Source: Spirochaetales bacterium (GTDB lineage Bacteria; Spirochaetota; Spirochaetia; Treponematales; Treponemataceae). From it: a stretch of DNA of 38,238 nucleotides. The stretch is from the NCBI GenBank assembly GCA_030540405.1, contig JAUNWH010000025.1, positions 1-38,238 on the forward strand, given 5' to 3'. Positions 31,484 to 38,238 of this stretch are shown here, in pieces. Position 1 is the stretch's first letter; each line of letters opens with the position of its first letter. The position numbers were made by a program, and so were the translations under genes. The notes beneath the pieces are model-generated. The model had not been told where the DNA came from and searched no databases. It was given only the letters and a program-made list of their open reading frames with translations.

Positions 31484-32310
31484 AGTGTGTTTTTCCAACA
31501 GTCTATAAATTCAAGCATGAACTGCTGAATTCCGCCGAACCACTTTTGTTGAAAACGGCAGGCATTTTTTCCTATGTAGCGGAAGTGCCAGCATTCCCAA
31601 CGGTAGCCAGTAACATCTTCATAGCCTTTTGGAAATGAAAGCGACCAGCCGTACTCCGCGGCATTTTTATAGACCCACTGCCCCATTTTAGTTTTGTCAA
31701 AGTCATCAGAAATTGAACCAAAGTCAACTGCAGTGCCAAGTTGATGCTGGCTTGTTCCTGGGCGCGCGCTTTCACGTTCAGCTTCTTCAAGTCCGTCAAC
31801 GCTTACCCAGTAGTTAAAAAGATTTTCCTGATAAGAATAAGAGCGGTAAACAGAACTCACCAAAAGCCTGATTCCGTCATTTAATGCGGCTTGCGCCATT
31901 TCTTTTAAAGCAGAATAAGCTTCCGGGCGGATTTTCATTCCGGCTTTGTTCAAGTCAAAAAGGCTGTTTTTTTCAAGAGAAATCAAATCTTTCGGCGCAT
32001 AAGATGAAGACGCGCTGTGCTTTTTATCAATTAAGAAGAAAAGGCTTTTATCATCCGAGCGGAATGTTTTTTCCTCTTCAAGAATCGCATAAAGGTCTTT
32101 TATAAATTCCGTCTTGTTTTCTTCTGTAACGCAAATAGCTTCTTTTGCTCTGCCAGACATTTTCTGAAAAACTCTGCCAAATTTTTCTTCTTCCGCAGAT
32201 GGAATTTTTACAACCGTCTTTGAAGACTGGGCATAAACTTTTTTAGCGCATCCAGCAAAGCAAAAAATTCCGGCAACTGCAAAAGCCGCCAAAAGCATTT
32301 TTTTAGTCAT
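31480..32310 (-). CDS. VanY-like D,D-carboxypeptidase lipoprotein
   Basis: A 276-aa exported lipoprotein. The signal sequence ends in FCFAGC, a lipobox with Cys at residue 21. The C-terminal half is an M15/LAS peptidase: SSVYRSYSYQENLF, the zinc motif TSQHQLGTAVDF (SxHxxGxAxD) and the second His in ECWHFRYIG. It should trim the terminal D-Ala of peptidoglycan stem peptides in the periplasm. Residues about 30-120 are helical and unassigned. It overlaps the STAS gene by 8 bp and is last in the phosphatase-STAS operon, which ties wall editing to that signalling unit. GAGGT precedes ATG 32310. Confidence 0.87.
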   Translation of the reverse strand: MTKKMLLAAFAVAGIFCFAGCAKKVYAQSSKTVVKIPSAEEEKFGRVFQKMSGRAKEAICVTEENKTEFIKDLYAILEEEKTFRSDDKSLFFLIDKKHSASSSYAPKDLISLEKNSLFDLNKAGMKIRPEAYSALKEMAQAALNDGIRLLVSSVYRSYSYQENLFNYWVSVDGLEEAERESARPGTSQHQLGTAVDFGSISDDFDKTKMGQWVYKNAAEYGWSLSFPKGYEDVTGYRWECWHFRYIGKNACRFQQKWFGGIQQFMLEFIDCWKNTL

Positions 32311-32635
32311 CAGAAACCTCAGTAACTGAATGAATTATATGGAACATATCAAAAAATCCAGTACGCTCCAAAGCACGTTTTATCGGCTCGGAAGGATTCA
32401 TTATAAAAAGCTTTGTTCCAAAACTTTCTGCGTCATTGTGTCCCGCAAGAATAACTCCAACGCCAGAAGAGTCAACTTGTGTAATCTGGCTTGAATCAAG
32501 CACAACATTCGTGTCAACAATATATTCAAAAAGCTTTTCCTGAAGCTCAGTAATCGTGTACGAATTCAAAGAGCCTGTAAGCTCAAGCAGCATATAGTTA
32601 ACACCAACTTTTTCTTTAAGCGCAAGCTGATCCAT
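32303..32635 (-). CDS. STAS-domain anti-sigma factor antagonist
   Basis: This 110-aa single-domain protein is typical of SpoIIAA/RsbV-type anti-anti-sigma factors. The phosphorylatable serine lies in VDSSGVGVILAG (S56 or S57). In such switches a kinase phosphorylates this serine and a SpoIIE-type PP2C phosphatase removes the phosphate. Two genes for such phosphatases lie immediately upstream in the same operon. No HPK/RsbW-type kinase or sigma factor gene is in the window, so the partners must be elsewhere. GAGGC precedes ATG 32635, 36 nt after the preceding stop. Confidence 0.9.
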   Translation of the reverse strand: MDQLALKEKVGVNYMLLELTGSLNSYTITELQEKLFEYIVDTNVVLDSSQITQVDSSGVGVILAGHNDAESFGTKLFIMNPSEPIKRALERTGFFDMFHIIHSVTEVSDD

Positions 32636-32670
32636 TTTTTGCCTCTTTTAAAAATCTTTTTATAAAAATC

Positions 32671-34926
32671 TTAAGCCTGAGCAGCCTGATTTCCCAAATA
32701 CTTCATAACAAGCATCGTAATGTCGTTTTCAAGCTCCTTTGAAGTAAATTCAACAAGAGCATCGTAAGTGAATTTCGCCATTTTTTCAGCAGGATAGCCA
32801 GAATTTTCCATAAGAGCAGTCTGTGTTCTTGTCTTTCCGAAAATGTCGCCGCGCAAAGACTTTGTGTCAATAATTCCGTCTGTTACAATCATGACAATGT
32901 CGCCTTCGGAAAGCTTGACTTTCTTTACTTTTATGTACGGAGCAACATCTTTTACGAATCCAAGAATATGACCTTCTCCCTGAACCTCAATAACATTGTT
33001 ATAGGCGCGGGTGTATACAAGCAACGCTGGAATTCCGCAGTTGATATAATACATTGTGTCTGTGTTGAAATCAAGAATTCCAAAAGTTCCGGCAAAGAAA
33101 GTTCCCTTTGGAAGATTTTCACGGATAAATGTATTTACTTTTGCAACAAGCAGCTTAAAGTCTGTAGTTTCAGAAAGGAAAGTTCTGATAATGGACTTCA
33201 AGATAACCATTCCCATTGAAGCCGCGATTCCTTTTCCGCTTAAAGCGCCGATTACAAAAATGTGCCGTGTGTCTGTAAGGCGAATCATGTCAACAAATTC
33301 ACCGCCGATGTTGTGAGCCGGAACCATAAGATAGCCAGCGTCAATTTTCTTGCTTTTTATTAAATCCATGTTTTCCTGAATGGAAGTAATAATCTGCCCG
33401 GACATTCTGATTTCGCGGTTTACAGTTCCAACTACGGCTTCGTTCATGATGTTCTTTACGTAATATCCTACAACAAAGAAATTTGAATAGAACTTGTTAA
33501 AGACTTCGTAATCGTATTCAGAATAAATGTTTCCGCTGATTTTTTTGCCAAGAAGAATCAAGCCGATAAACTGGCGGCCTTCGTTCAGCATAATCATTGC
33601 ATCTGAATTTGTGCTGTCCATTACTCCAAGAATTTTGCTTCTTACAGAGGCAACGGAATTGTTGGTCTGGGCAAATTCGCGGAAGACAATCTGATGATGG
33701 TTGTTCAAAAGAACATCAGCAACTGACTGGTCAATCGGAGTAGAAAAACTTTTGTCGCCGTCAGAAGAATAAATGCAGCTCATGTTTCCAACGCCGTCAT
33801 CAATAAGAATTCTCATTGAAGAAGAGCCGACATATTTTTTGAAAACATTGAAAACGCTTCCTGTAATTTCGTTCGCTTCAAGGCTGAAATCAATTGAAGT
33901 TATGTCGCGCTCGAAATCTTCCGAATACATTTTGTTCCTGAAAAGCTCGGAATTCTTGAACTTTCTGCGGAAAAGCATAAACACAAAGAAAACAAACGCA
34001 ATCGCAACATAAATCAAAAGCTCAAAAATATGAATGTTCACATTTGAAATCGGCAGAAGAATAATAAAGAACACTGCGGAAATAAGCATCGGCGCAATAA
34101 ATCCAATCAAAAGGCGGACAAAGCCCATCAAAAGAATTCTAGCGTCAACAATTTCGTCATTGTCATTTGAGCGGGCAAAAAAATACATTCCCGGAATAAA
34201 TCCAATTGGAGCAAAATTATTAAGAACAGGCTGAATTTCAGAGCAAAGATTCATGTACCAGAAAACTGCCCAGGAAAGCATGATTCCAAACACCATCTGA
34301 AGCATATTCTGCTGCTTAAGCTTTGAAGTTGTGTTTTCAGCGCGGACAATAACCATAACGCAAACAAATGCCGGAATCACAACTCTGTACAGAAAATTAT
34401 ACAAAGTAAGCCATGAAATATTGAATGCGCCGCTCAGTTTTCCTTTAAATACGATTCCAGAAGAAATGCGCAGGAAGTTTCCTTTTGCAAGCGTAACAGA
34501 AGTAAATGCGTTCGGAGCAAAGAAAACCATATAAACAGCAAGAATAAAAAGCAAAACCTGAAAAAATGTAACAGCCTTGTACTTTTTATAATCCGGGAAA
34601 ACAAGCATATAGCTGCAGGCGCACATAGAAAACCAGCCCATCATCAGGTAAGTGAATCTGCCTGAAAGCAAGGCAGCTGGAAATGAATTGCGCTGTTCAA
34701 CATGCAAAGACTGCGTTCCATCTGGATTGGAAAGCAAAGTATGTTGCACAGAGTTATGCAGGCAGAGCATAATTGTAACTGCCATAAAGAAAAATATAAC
34801 TCCCAGGAACAAAAACAAGTTTACAAGATTTGCGTTGGAAGAATTTCCCTTTACATTTTTATCAATGCTAAATGAAATATAAACAAGAACAGCGCAGATA
34901 ATAATATTTATAACAGCAAAAATCAT
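32671..34926 (-). CDS. Multi-TM protein with degenerate SpoIIE-type phosphatase domain
   Basis: The 751-aa protein has about nine N-terminal TM segments (residues 1-320), a GAF-like middle region (about 345-510) and a C-terminal PP2C/SpoIIE domain (about 520-745). Compared with the neighbouring gene, the first metal-binding Asp (SGD) is GGE (E543) and the second (GDVSGKG) is GALSGKG (A561). The later acids D683 (TDG) and D735 (NDIT) remain. Loss of the GD aspartate suggests weak or no phosphatase activity, perhaps a sensor or pseudophosphatase. AGAGG for ATG 34926 lies within the 3' end of the upstream gene, 3 nt away, so the two are tightly coupled. Confidence 0.85.
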   Translation of the reverse strand: MIFAVINIIICAVLVYISFSIDKNVKGNSSNANLVNLFLFLGVIFFFMAVTIMLCLHNSVQHTLLSNPDGTQSLHVEQRNSFPAALLSGRFTYLMMGWFSMCACSYMLVFPDYKKYKAVTFFQVLLFILAVYMVFFAPNAFTSVTLAKGNFLRISSGIVFKGKLSGAFNISWLTLYNFLYRVVIPAFVCVMVIVRAENTTSKLKQQNMLQMVFGIMLSWAVFWYMNLCSEIQPVLNNFAPIGFIPGMYFFARSNDNDEIVDARILLMGFVRLLIGFIAPMLISAVFFIILLPISNVNIHIFELLIYVAIAFVFFVFMLFRRKFKNSELFRNKMYSEDFERDITSIDFSLEANEITGSVFNVFKKYVGSSSMRILIDDGVGNMSCIYSSDGDKSFSTPIDQSVADVLLNNHHQIVFREFAQTNNSVASVRSKILGVMDSTNSDAMIMLNEGRQFIGLILLGKKISGNIYSEYDYEVFNKFYSNFFVVGYYVKNIMNEAVVGTVNREIRMSGQIITSIQENMDLIKSKKIDAGYLMVPAHNIGGEFVDMIRLTDTRHIFVIGALSGKGIAASMGMVILKSIIRTFLSETTDFKLLVAKVNTFIRENLPKGTFFAGTFGILDFNTDTMYYINCGIPALLVYTRAYNNVIEVQGEGHILGFVKDVAPYIKVKKVKLSEGDIVMIVTDGIIDTKSLRGDIFGKTRTQTALMENSGYPAEKMAKFTYDALVEFTSKELENDITMLVMKYLGNQAAQA

Positions 34927-34929
34927 TTT

Positions 34930-36330
34930 CTACCTCTCTACCTTGGCGACCATCATTGTAACGTCGTCTCTGAGTTTTTTTCCACCGTTGTAGTCCATAA
35001 TAAGATTTACAACATCATCAATGAATTCTTTTGGCGACTTAGCCGCGCTCTTTTTAATCGTCTTTTGATAAAGCTCTGTATCTCCAAGCTCCACGCCTTC
35101 GTCATTCATAACTTCAGAAACACCGTCGGAAGCCATAAGAATAACATCATCACGGAACAAACGCTGCTCATCAACCTGAACATCGTCAATGTCAATAATT
35201 CCAACGAGCGAGCAGTTAGAAGTCAAAGGCTTAATTCTATAGCCAGACGGAGAATTTGTGATAATCAGAGGGTCAGACATGGAAGCATTTACATAACGGA
35301 TTGTCATTTTTTCAGTGTCAACAATTCCAATAAAAAGAACTGTGTATTTATCCTGAAGCTTCATGCCTTTAATCGCCTTGTCAACAGCCTTGATCATGGC
35401 AGGAAGATTTTCCTTGTCTCCAAGAATTTTTACAGTGTTCATAACAAGTCCCATGACCAACGCGGCCGCAAGACCTTTTCCAGAAACGTCTCCAAGCATA
35501 AGAAGCGTTTTTGTCGGCGAAATCGGAAGAACAGAATAATAGTCTCCAGAAACATTTACAAGCGGACGGTAATATGCCGCAACTGAAAGTTTGTCAATCT
35601 TAGGCATATTCAGCGGCAAGAACGACTTTTGTGTGTCTGCAAGCTGTTTCCATTCCCTTGAAAGTGAAGAAATTTCAGACAGATTGCTGATTGTAAGCGC
35701 TCTAGCCTGAAAACGCACAAATTCATCGTAAAGAAGCTTGTAAATTTCAGAATCAAAAAGTTTTGTGTATCGGCAGAAAACGTAAAGATGCTTTTTATTA
35801 TTTGAAAGAATAAAACCGCGCGCCTGTCTCTGCTTTGTTACAATGCCGAATTCATTTCCCATAAAGAAATAGCCTTCGCCCCAAGTAACAGGATAATTAA
35901 GCCTGAGCGCATCCATTACAGATTCAGAGCAAGAAATTCTGTCCGGGCTGTTATAAAGAACATAGTCTTTTTCGCGGTCAATAAAAAGAACAGAACAGTC
36001 GCCTTTTACTTCAAGAACTGAAGAAATCGCCTCGTAAAAATCATCAAGCGAATAGCAGAAACGAATTTTATCAATGAATTCACTTAAAATGCCGGTTTCC
36101 TTTGTAAAAAGCGCCTTGTTTCGGATTATGTCAAGAATCCCGTTTTTTGCACGTGTAACAACAACATAAATAATTGAAAAAACAACAGAAGCTGTTATAA
36201 AAGCAAAGAATATAACATTTTCATGCGCATTTTTTACAGCAGGAGAAACGGCTGAAACTAAGAAAGCTAAAATTACAAGAAAAACGGCTCCCGTTGCAAT
36301 TAAAACGGCATGTCTTTTAGTCTTATACAT
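34930..36330 (-). CDS. Membrane SpoIIE/RsbU-type serine phosphatase
   Basis: A 466-aa protein with two TM segments (about 9-28 and 40-60), a GAF-like sensor region (about 85-220), a short helical linker, and a complete PP2C/SpoIIE domain (about 250-466). Metal-binding acids are all present: D263 (VSGDYY), D281 (LGDVSGKG), D402 (SDG) and D456 (DDVT). It should dephosphorylate a STAS-type anti-anti-sigma factor, most simply the one encoded in this operon, in response to a signal read by the membrane or GAF part. GAGGTG precedes ATG 36330. It is the first gene of the four-gene operon. Confidence 0.9.
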   Translation of the reverse strand: MYKTKRHAVLIATGAVFLVILAFLVSAVSPAVKNAHENVIFFAFITASVVFSIIYVVVTRAKNGILDIIRNKALFTKETGILSEFIDKIRFCYSLDDFYEAISSVLEVKGDCSVLFIDREKDYVLYNSPDRISCSESVMDALRLNYPVTWGEGYFFMGNEFGIVTKQRQARGFILSNNKKHLYVFCRYTKLFDSEIYKLLYDEFVRFQARALTISNLSEISSLSREWKQLADTQKSFLPLNMPKIDKLSVAAYYRPLVNVSGDYYSVLPISPTKTLLMLGDVSGKGLAAALVMGLVMNTVKILGDKENLPAMIKAVDKAIKGMKLQDKYTVLFIGIVDTEKMTIRYVNASMSDPLIITNSPSGYRIKPLTSNCSLVGIIDIDDVQVDEQRLFRDDVILMASDGVSEVMNDEGVELGDTELYQKTIKKSAAKSPKEFIDDVVNLIMDYNGGKKLRDDVTMMVAKVER

Positions 36331-36360
36331 TTCTGCACCTCGCTCTTGGGTTTATACAAC

Positions 36361-36389
36361 AGTATATCATACTATCGGCAGAAATTTAA
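36361..36389 (-). promoter_or_regulatory. Possible promoter of the phosphatase-STAS operon
   Basis: On the minus strand TTAAAT (36389-36384), 17 nt, then TATACT (36366-36361). The -10 is good and the -35 poor. A second TATAAT occurs farther upstream. Confidence 0.35.
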
Positions 36390-36424
36390 GAAAAAATTAT
36401 ATGAAACTTGGAAATGCGCTAGAA

Positions 36425-36453
36425 TAGATTCCCCGATCGAGTCGGGGAATGAC
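36425..36453. repeat. Dispersed repeat remnant, copy F
   Basis: A single hairpin of the family type: ATTCCCCGA (36428-36436) with TCGGGGAAT (36442-36450), followed by GAC. The perfect 9-bp stem is followed on the plus strand by a T-run, but no plus-strand gene precedes it. Confidence 0.6.
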
Positions 36454-36484
36454 GTTTTTTTAAGACAAAGAATGACAGTTTGTT

Positions 36485-37633
36485 TCAGCCTAAGGATTCT
36501 CTTGTCAAAAGGTCTGGCGAAGACGTTGGTTTTTCCAATGCGGCAAAGGATTCCATCGCGGCAATCTGCTGGCGGGAAAGTTTTGAAGGAATCTGAACCA
36601 TAATCTTTACATAAAGGTCACCTTTTCTTGAAGAGCCTTCAACTGGAACACCTTCGTCACGCACGCGGAGGAATTTTCCATGCTGAGTTCCCGCCGGAAC
36701 TTTTATAGACAAAGTTTTTCCGTCAAGATTCTTGATTTCTATAGTAGCACCCAAAATCGCCTGTGATATGCTTATTGGAACTGCACAATACAAATCATGT
36801 CCGTCGCGCTCAAAATATCTATCAGATCTTACATTTACAGCTATTATAAGATCTCCAGCGGCACCGCCATTTGTTCCGGCGTTTCCCATTCCGTGGATAG
36901 AAAGGCGTCTTCCGTTTTCTACGCCAGCAGGAATTTTTACGCTCATTGTTGTTGATTTTGCAAAAACTCCAGTCCCGTGGCAAGAAGCGCAAGGTTTGTC
37001 GATTACAGTTCCCTTTCCTCGGCAAGTGGGACAAGTCTGCTGAACAACAAAAAATCCTGAGTTTCTTCCAACCTGACCTCTTCCGCCGCAGCTTGGGCAA
37101 GTCTTTACAGAAGAACCTGCCGCTCCTCCAGTTCCATGGCACTCAGGACACTGTTCGTCCCGCCGAAAAGTTATATCTTTTTTGCAGCCATAAACTGCCT
37201 CTTTAAAATCAATATGTAAATCGTAACGCAAACTTGCGCCGTCATTGTTGCTTCTGCTTCTTCCGCCTGAACCGCCACCAAAACTGAAACCGCCGCCAAA
37301 TAGATTTTCAAAAATATCGCTGAAACCGCTAGAGCCGCCAAACAAATCACTAAAGTCGTGGAAAGCATGGCTATATCCACCGCCAGCTCCTCCGCCGCCC
37401 ATTCCTTCCAAACCAGCAAAACCATACTGGTCATAAATCGGACGTTTCTGATCATCGCTTAGAACTTCATAAGCTTCTGTCGCTTCCTTGAATTTTTCTT
37501 CCGCAGTCTTATCACCCGGATTGCGGTCTGGATGATACTGAATGGCAAGTTTTCTATAAGCTTTTTTTATAGCGTCCTTATCCGCGCTTTTATCAATGCC
37601 TAAAACTTCGTAATAATCACGTTTTGCAGACAT
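36485..37633 (-). CDS. dnaJ: Chaperone protein DnaJ
   Basis: A 382-aa class-A J-protein that stimulates DnaK ATPase and delivers unfolded clients. J domain (about 4-70) with HPD at 34-36; Gly/Phe-rich linker (about 75-128); four zinc-finger repeats ([32 protein letters not shown]) between about 145 and 220; then the two C-terminal substrate-binding domains. GGAAG precedes ATG 37633. It lies downstream of dnaK, separated by 78 bp with a hairpin, the usual heat-shock order. Confidence 0.97.
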   Translation of the reverse strand: MSAKRDYYEVLGIDKSADKDAIKKAYRKLAIQYHPDRNPGDKTAEEKFKEATEAYEVLSDDQKRPIYDQYGFAGLEGMGGGGAGGGYSHAFHDFSDLFGGSSGFSDIFENLFGGGFSFGGGSGGRSRSNNDGASLRYDLHIDFKEAVYGCKKDITFRRDEQCPECHGTGGAAGSSVKTCPSCGGRGQVGRNSGFFVVQQTCPTCRGKGTVIDKPCASCHGTGVFAKSTTMSVKIPAGVENGRRLSIHGMGNAGTNGGAAGDLIIAVNVRSDRYFERDGHDLYCAVPISISQAILGATIEIKNLDGKTLSIKVPAGTQHGKFLRVRDEGVPVEGSSRKGDLYVKIMVQIPSKLSRQQIAAMESFAALEKPTSSPDLLTRESLG

Positions 37634-37654
37634 AATGTCTTCCTATAAAATCAA

Positions 37655-37684
37655 GGTTGCCCCGAAATTTCTTTCAAGGCAACC
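37655..37684 (-). terminator. Hairpin between dnaK and dnaJ
   Basis: GGTTGCC (37655-37661) and GGCAACC (37678-37684) form a 7-bp stem. On the minus strand it is followed by TTGATTTTA, an imperfect U-tract. It probably reduces transcription into dnaJ or marks an mRNA processing point. Confidence 0.5.
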
Positions 37685-37711
37685 CCCTTTTCTCTTACTT
37701 TAGATTAGATT

Positions 37712-38238
37712 TTAGTTTTTTACTTCGTACTCAACATCATCAGCATTGTTTGCGCCTTTGAATCCAGAAGCATTTTCATCTTTTCCTTCATCAGGATTTG
37801 GATTTGAAGTGCTCTGTGCTCCTGCCGCTCCCTGCTGTTGCTGTGCAGCCTGCTGCTTGTAGACTTCCTCTGCAATCTTGTAAGAAGCCTGCTTCAAAGC
37901 CTCTGTCTTTGCCTTGATGTCGTCAGTGTTTCCGCCTTCAATCGCTTTCTTCAAGTCAGCAACAGCGTCCTCGACTTTCTGCTTTTCAGCTCCGTTTATT
38001 TTGTCGCCCAAATCTTTAAGGCTCTTTTCTGTCTGATAAACAAGGCTGTCAGCTTCATTCTTGGCATCGATTGCCTCGCGCTGCTTTTTGTCTTCATCAG
38101 CGTGAGCTTCAGCATCTTTTACCATGCGATCGATTTCGTCCTTGCTCAATCCTGAAGAAGAAGTAATCTGAATGTGCTGCTCTTTGCCTGTTCCCATATC
38201 CTTTGCAGAAACGTGAACAATGCCGTTCGCATCAATAT
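37712..38238 (-). CDS. dnaK: Chaperone protein DnaK, C-terminal part
   Basis: The gene runs off the right edge; only about 174 C-terminal codons are present. The first visible residues, [20 protein letters not shown], are the conserved end of the substrate-binding beta domain, followed by the helical lid ([20 protein letters not shown]). Then comes a low-complexity Gln/Ala/Asn-rich tail ending DDVEYEVKN in place of the common EEVD-like end. An internal ATG at 38197 is not the start. The ATPase domain lies outside the window. Confidence 0.97.
   Translation of the reverse strand, partial: IDANGIVHVSAKDMGTGKEQHIQITSSSGLSKDEIDRMVKDAEAHADEDKKQREAIDAKNEADSLVYQTEKSLKDLGDKINGAEKQKVEDAVADLKKAIEGGNTDDIKAKTEALKQASYKIAEEVYKQQAAQQQQGAAGAQSTSNPNPDEGKDENASGFKGANNADDVEYEVKN

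Noticed and set aside
36428..36460. Terminator for a plus-strand gene
   Set aside because: The hairpin and T-run fit in form, but no plus-strand gene precedes it. It is a remnant of the dispersed repeat family.

Overview
The window looks like a chromosomal segment of a host-associated or anaerobic spirochaete, most likely a Treponema relative. This is inferred from AT-rich composition, Treponema-like versions of S21 and the double-hotdog acyl-ACP thioesterase, tandem SpoIIE-type phosphatases with a STAS protein, a Cache chemoreceptor, and lipoproteins with relaxed lipoboxes. No database search was possible. I see 32 protein genes, including one of 33 codons and one partial at the right edge. 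I see no tRNA, rRNA, CRISPR array, transposase or intact prophage.

Layout. 1-5.7 kb: nudC, a phosphohexomutase, rpsU with a near-consensus promoter, a DTW-domain tRNA modification enzyme, a lamin-tail-like exported protein, and an acyl-ACP thioesterase. 5.7-12.4 kb: an overlapping minus-strand addB-addA pair for double-strand-break repair. 12.4-13.8 kb: an accessory island. Two 147-bp terminal-inverted-repeat elements with opposite cores bracket a two-gene operon (33 aa and 103 aa) and a ~210-bp array of degenerate units repeating every ~21 bp with alternating A- and T-tracts. 13.8-19.2 kb: a methyl-accepting chemoreceptor, a His-rich COG0523 metallochaperone GTPase behind a hairpin-rich leader, an HD-domain hydrolase and an AraC regulator with a degenerate receiver. 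19.2-24.1 kb: a plus-strand housekeeping run (pth, mazG, clpP, a UPF0158-GNAT fusion, a DbpA-type RNA-binding protein, a metallo-beta-lactamase-fold hydrolase). 24.2-29.8 kb: ftsH, then a sugar ABC operon (binding protein and two permeases, no ATPase). 30.1-31.5 kb: two HAD phosphatases. 31.5-36.3 kb: a minus-strand partner-switching operon (two membrane SpoIIE phosphatases, STAS, VanY-like lipoprotein). 36.5 kb to the end: dnaJ and the 3' end of dnaK.

Themes. A dispersed family of intergenic palindromic repeats (six copies or remnants) occupies many of the gaps. Several genes (pth, the HAD gene at 30133, addB, possibly clpP) have a -10 element only 6-8 nt before the start codon and no Shine-Dalgarno sequence, which suggests leaderless transcripts. 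The most unusual feature is the 21-bp periodic array upstream of the small-gene operon between the inverted repeat elements. The phosphatase at 32671 also stands out: it has lost or changed two of four metal-binding acids that its neighbour keeps.
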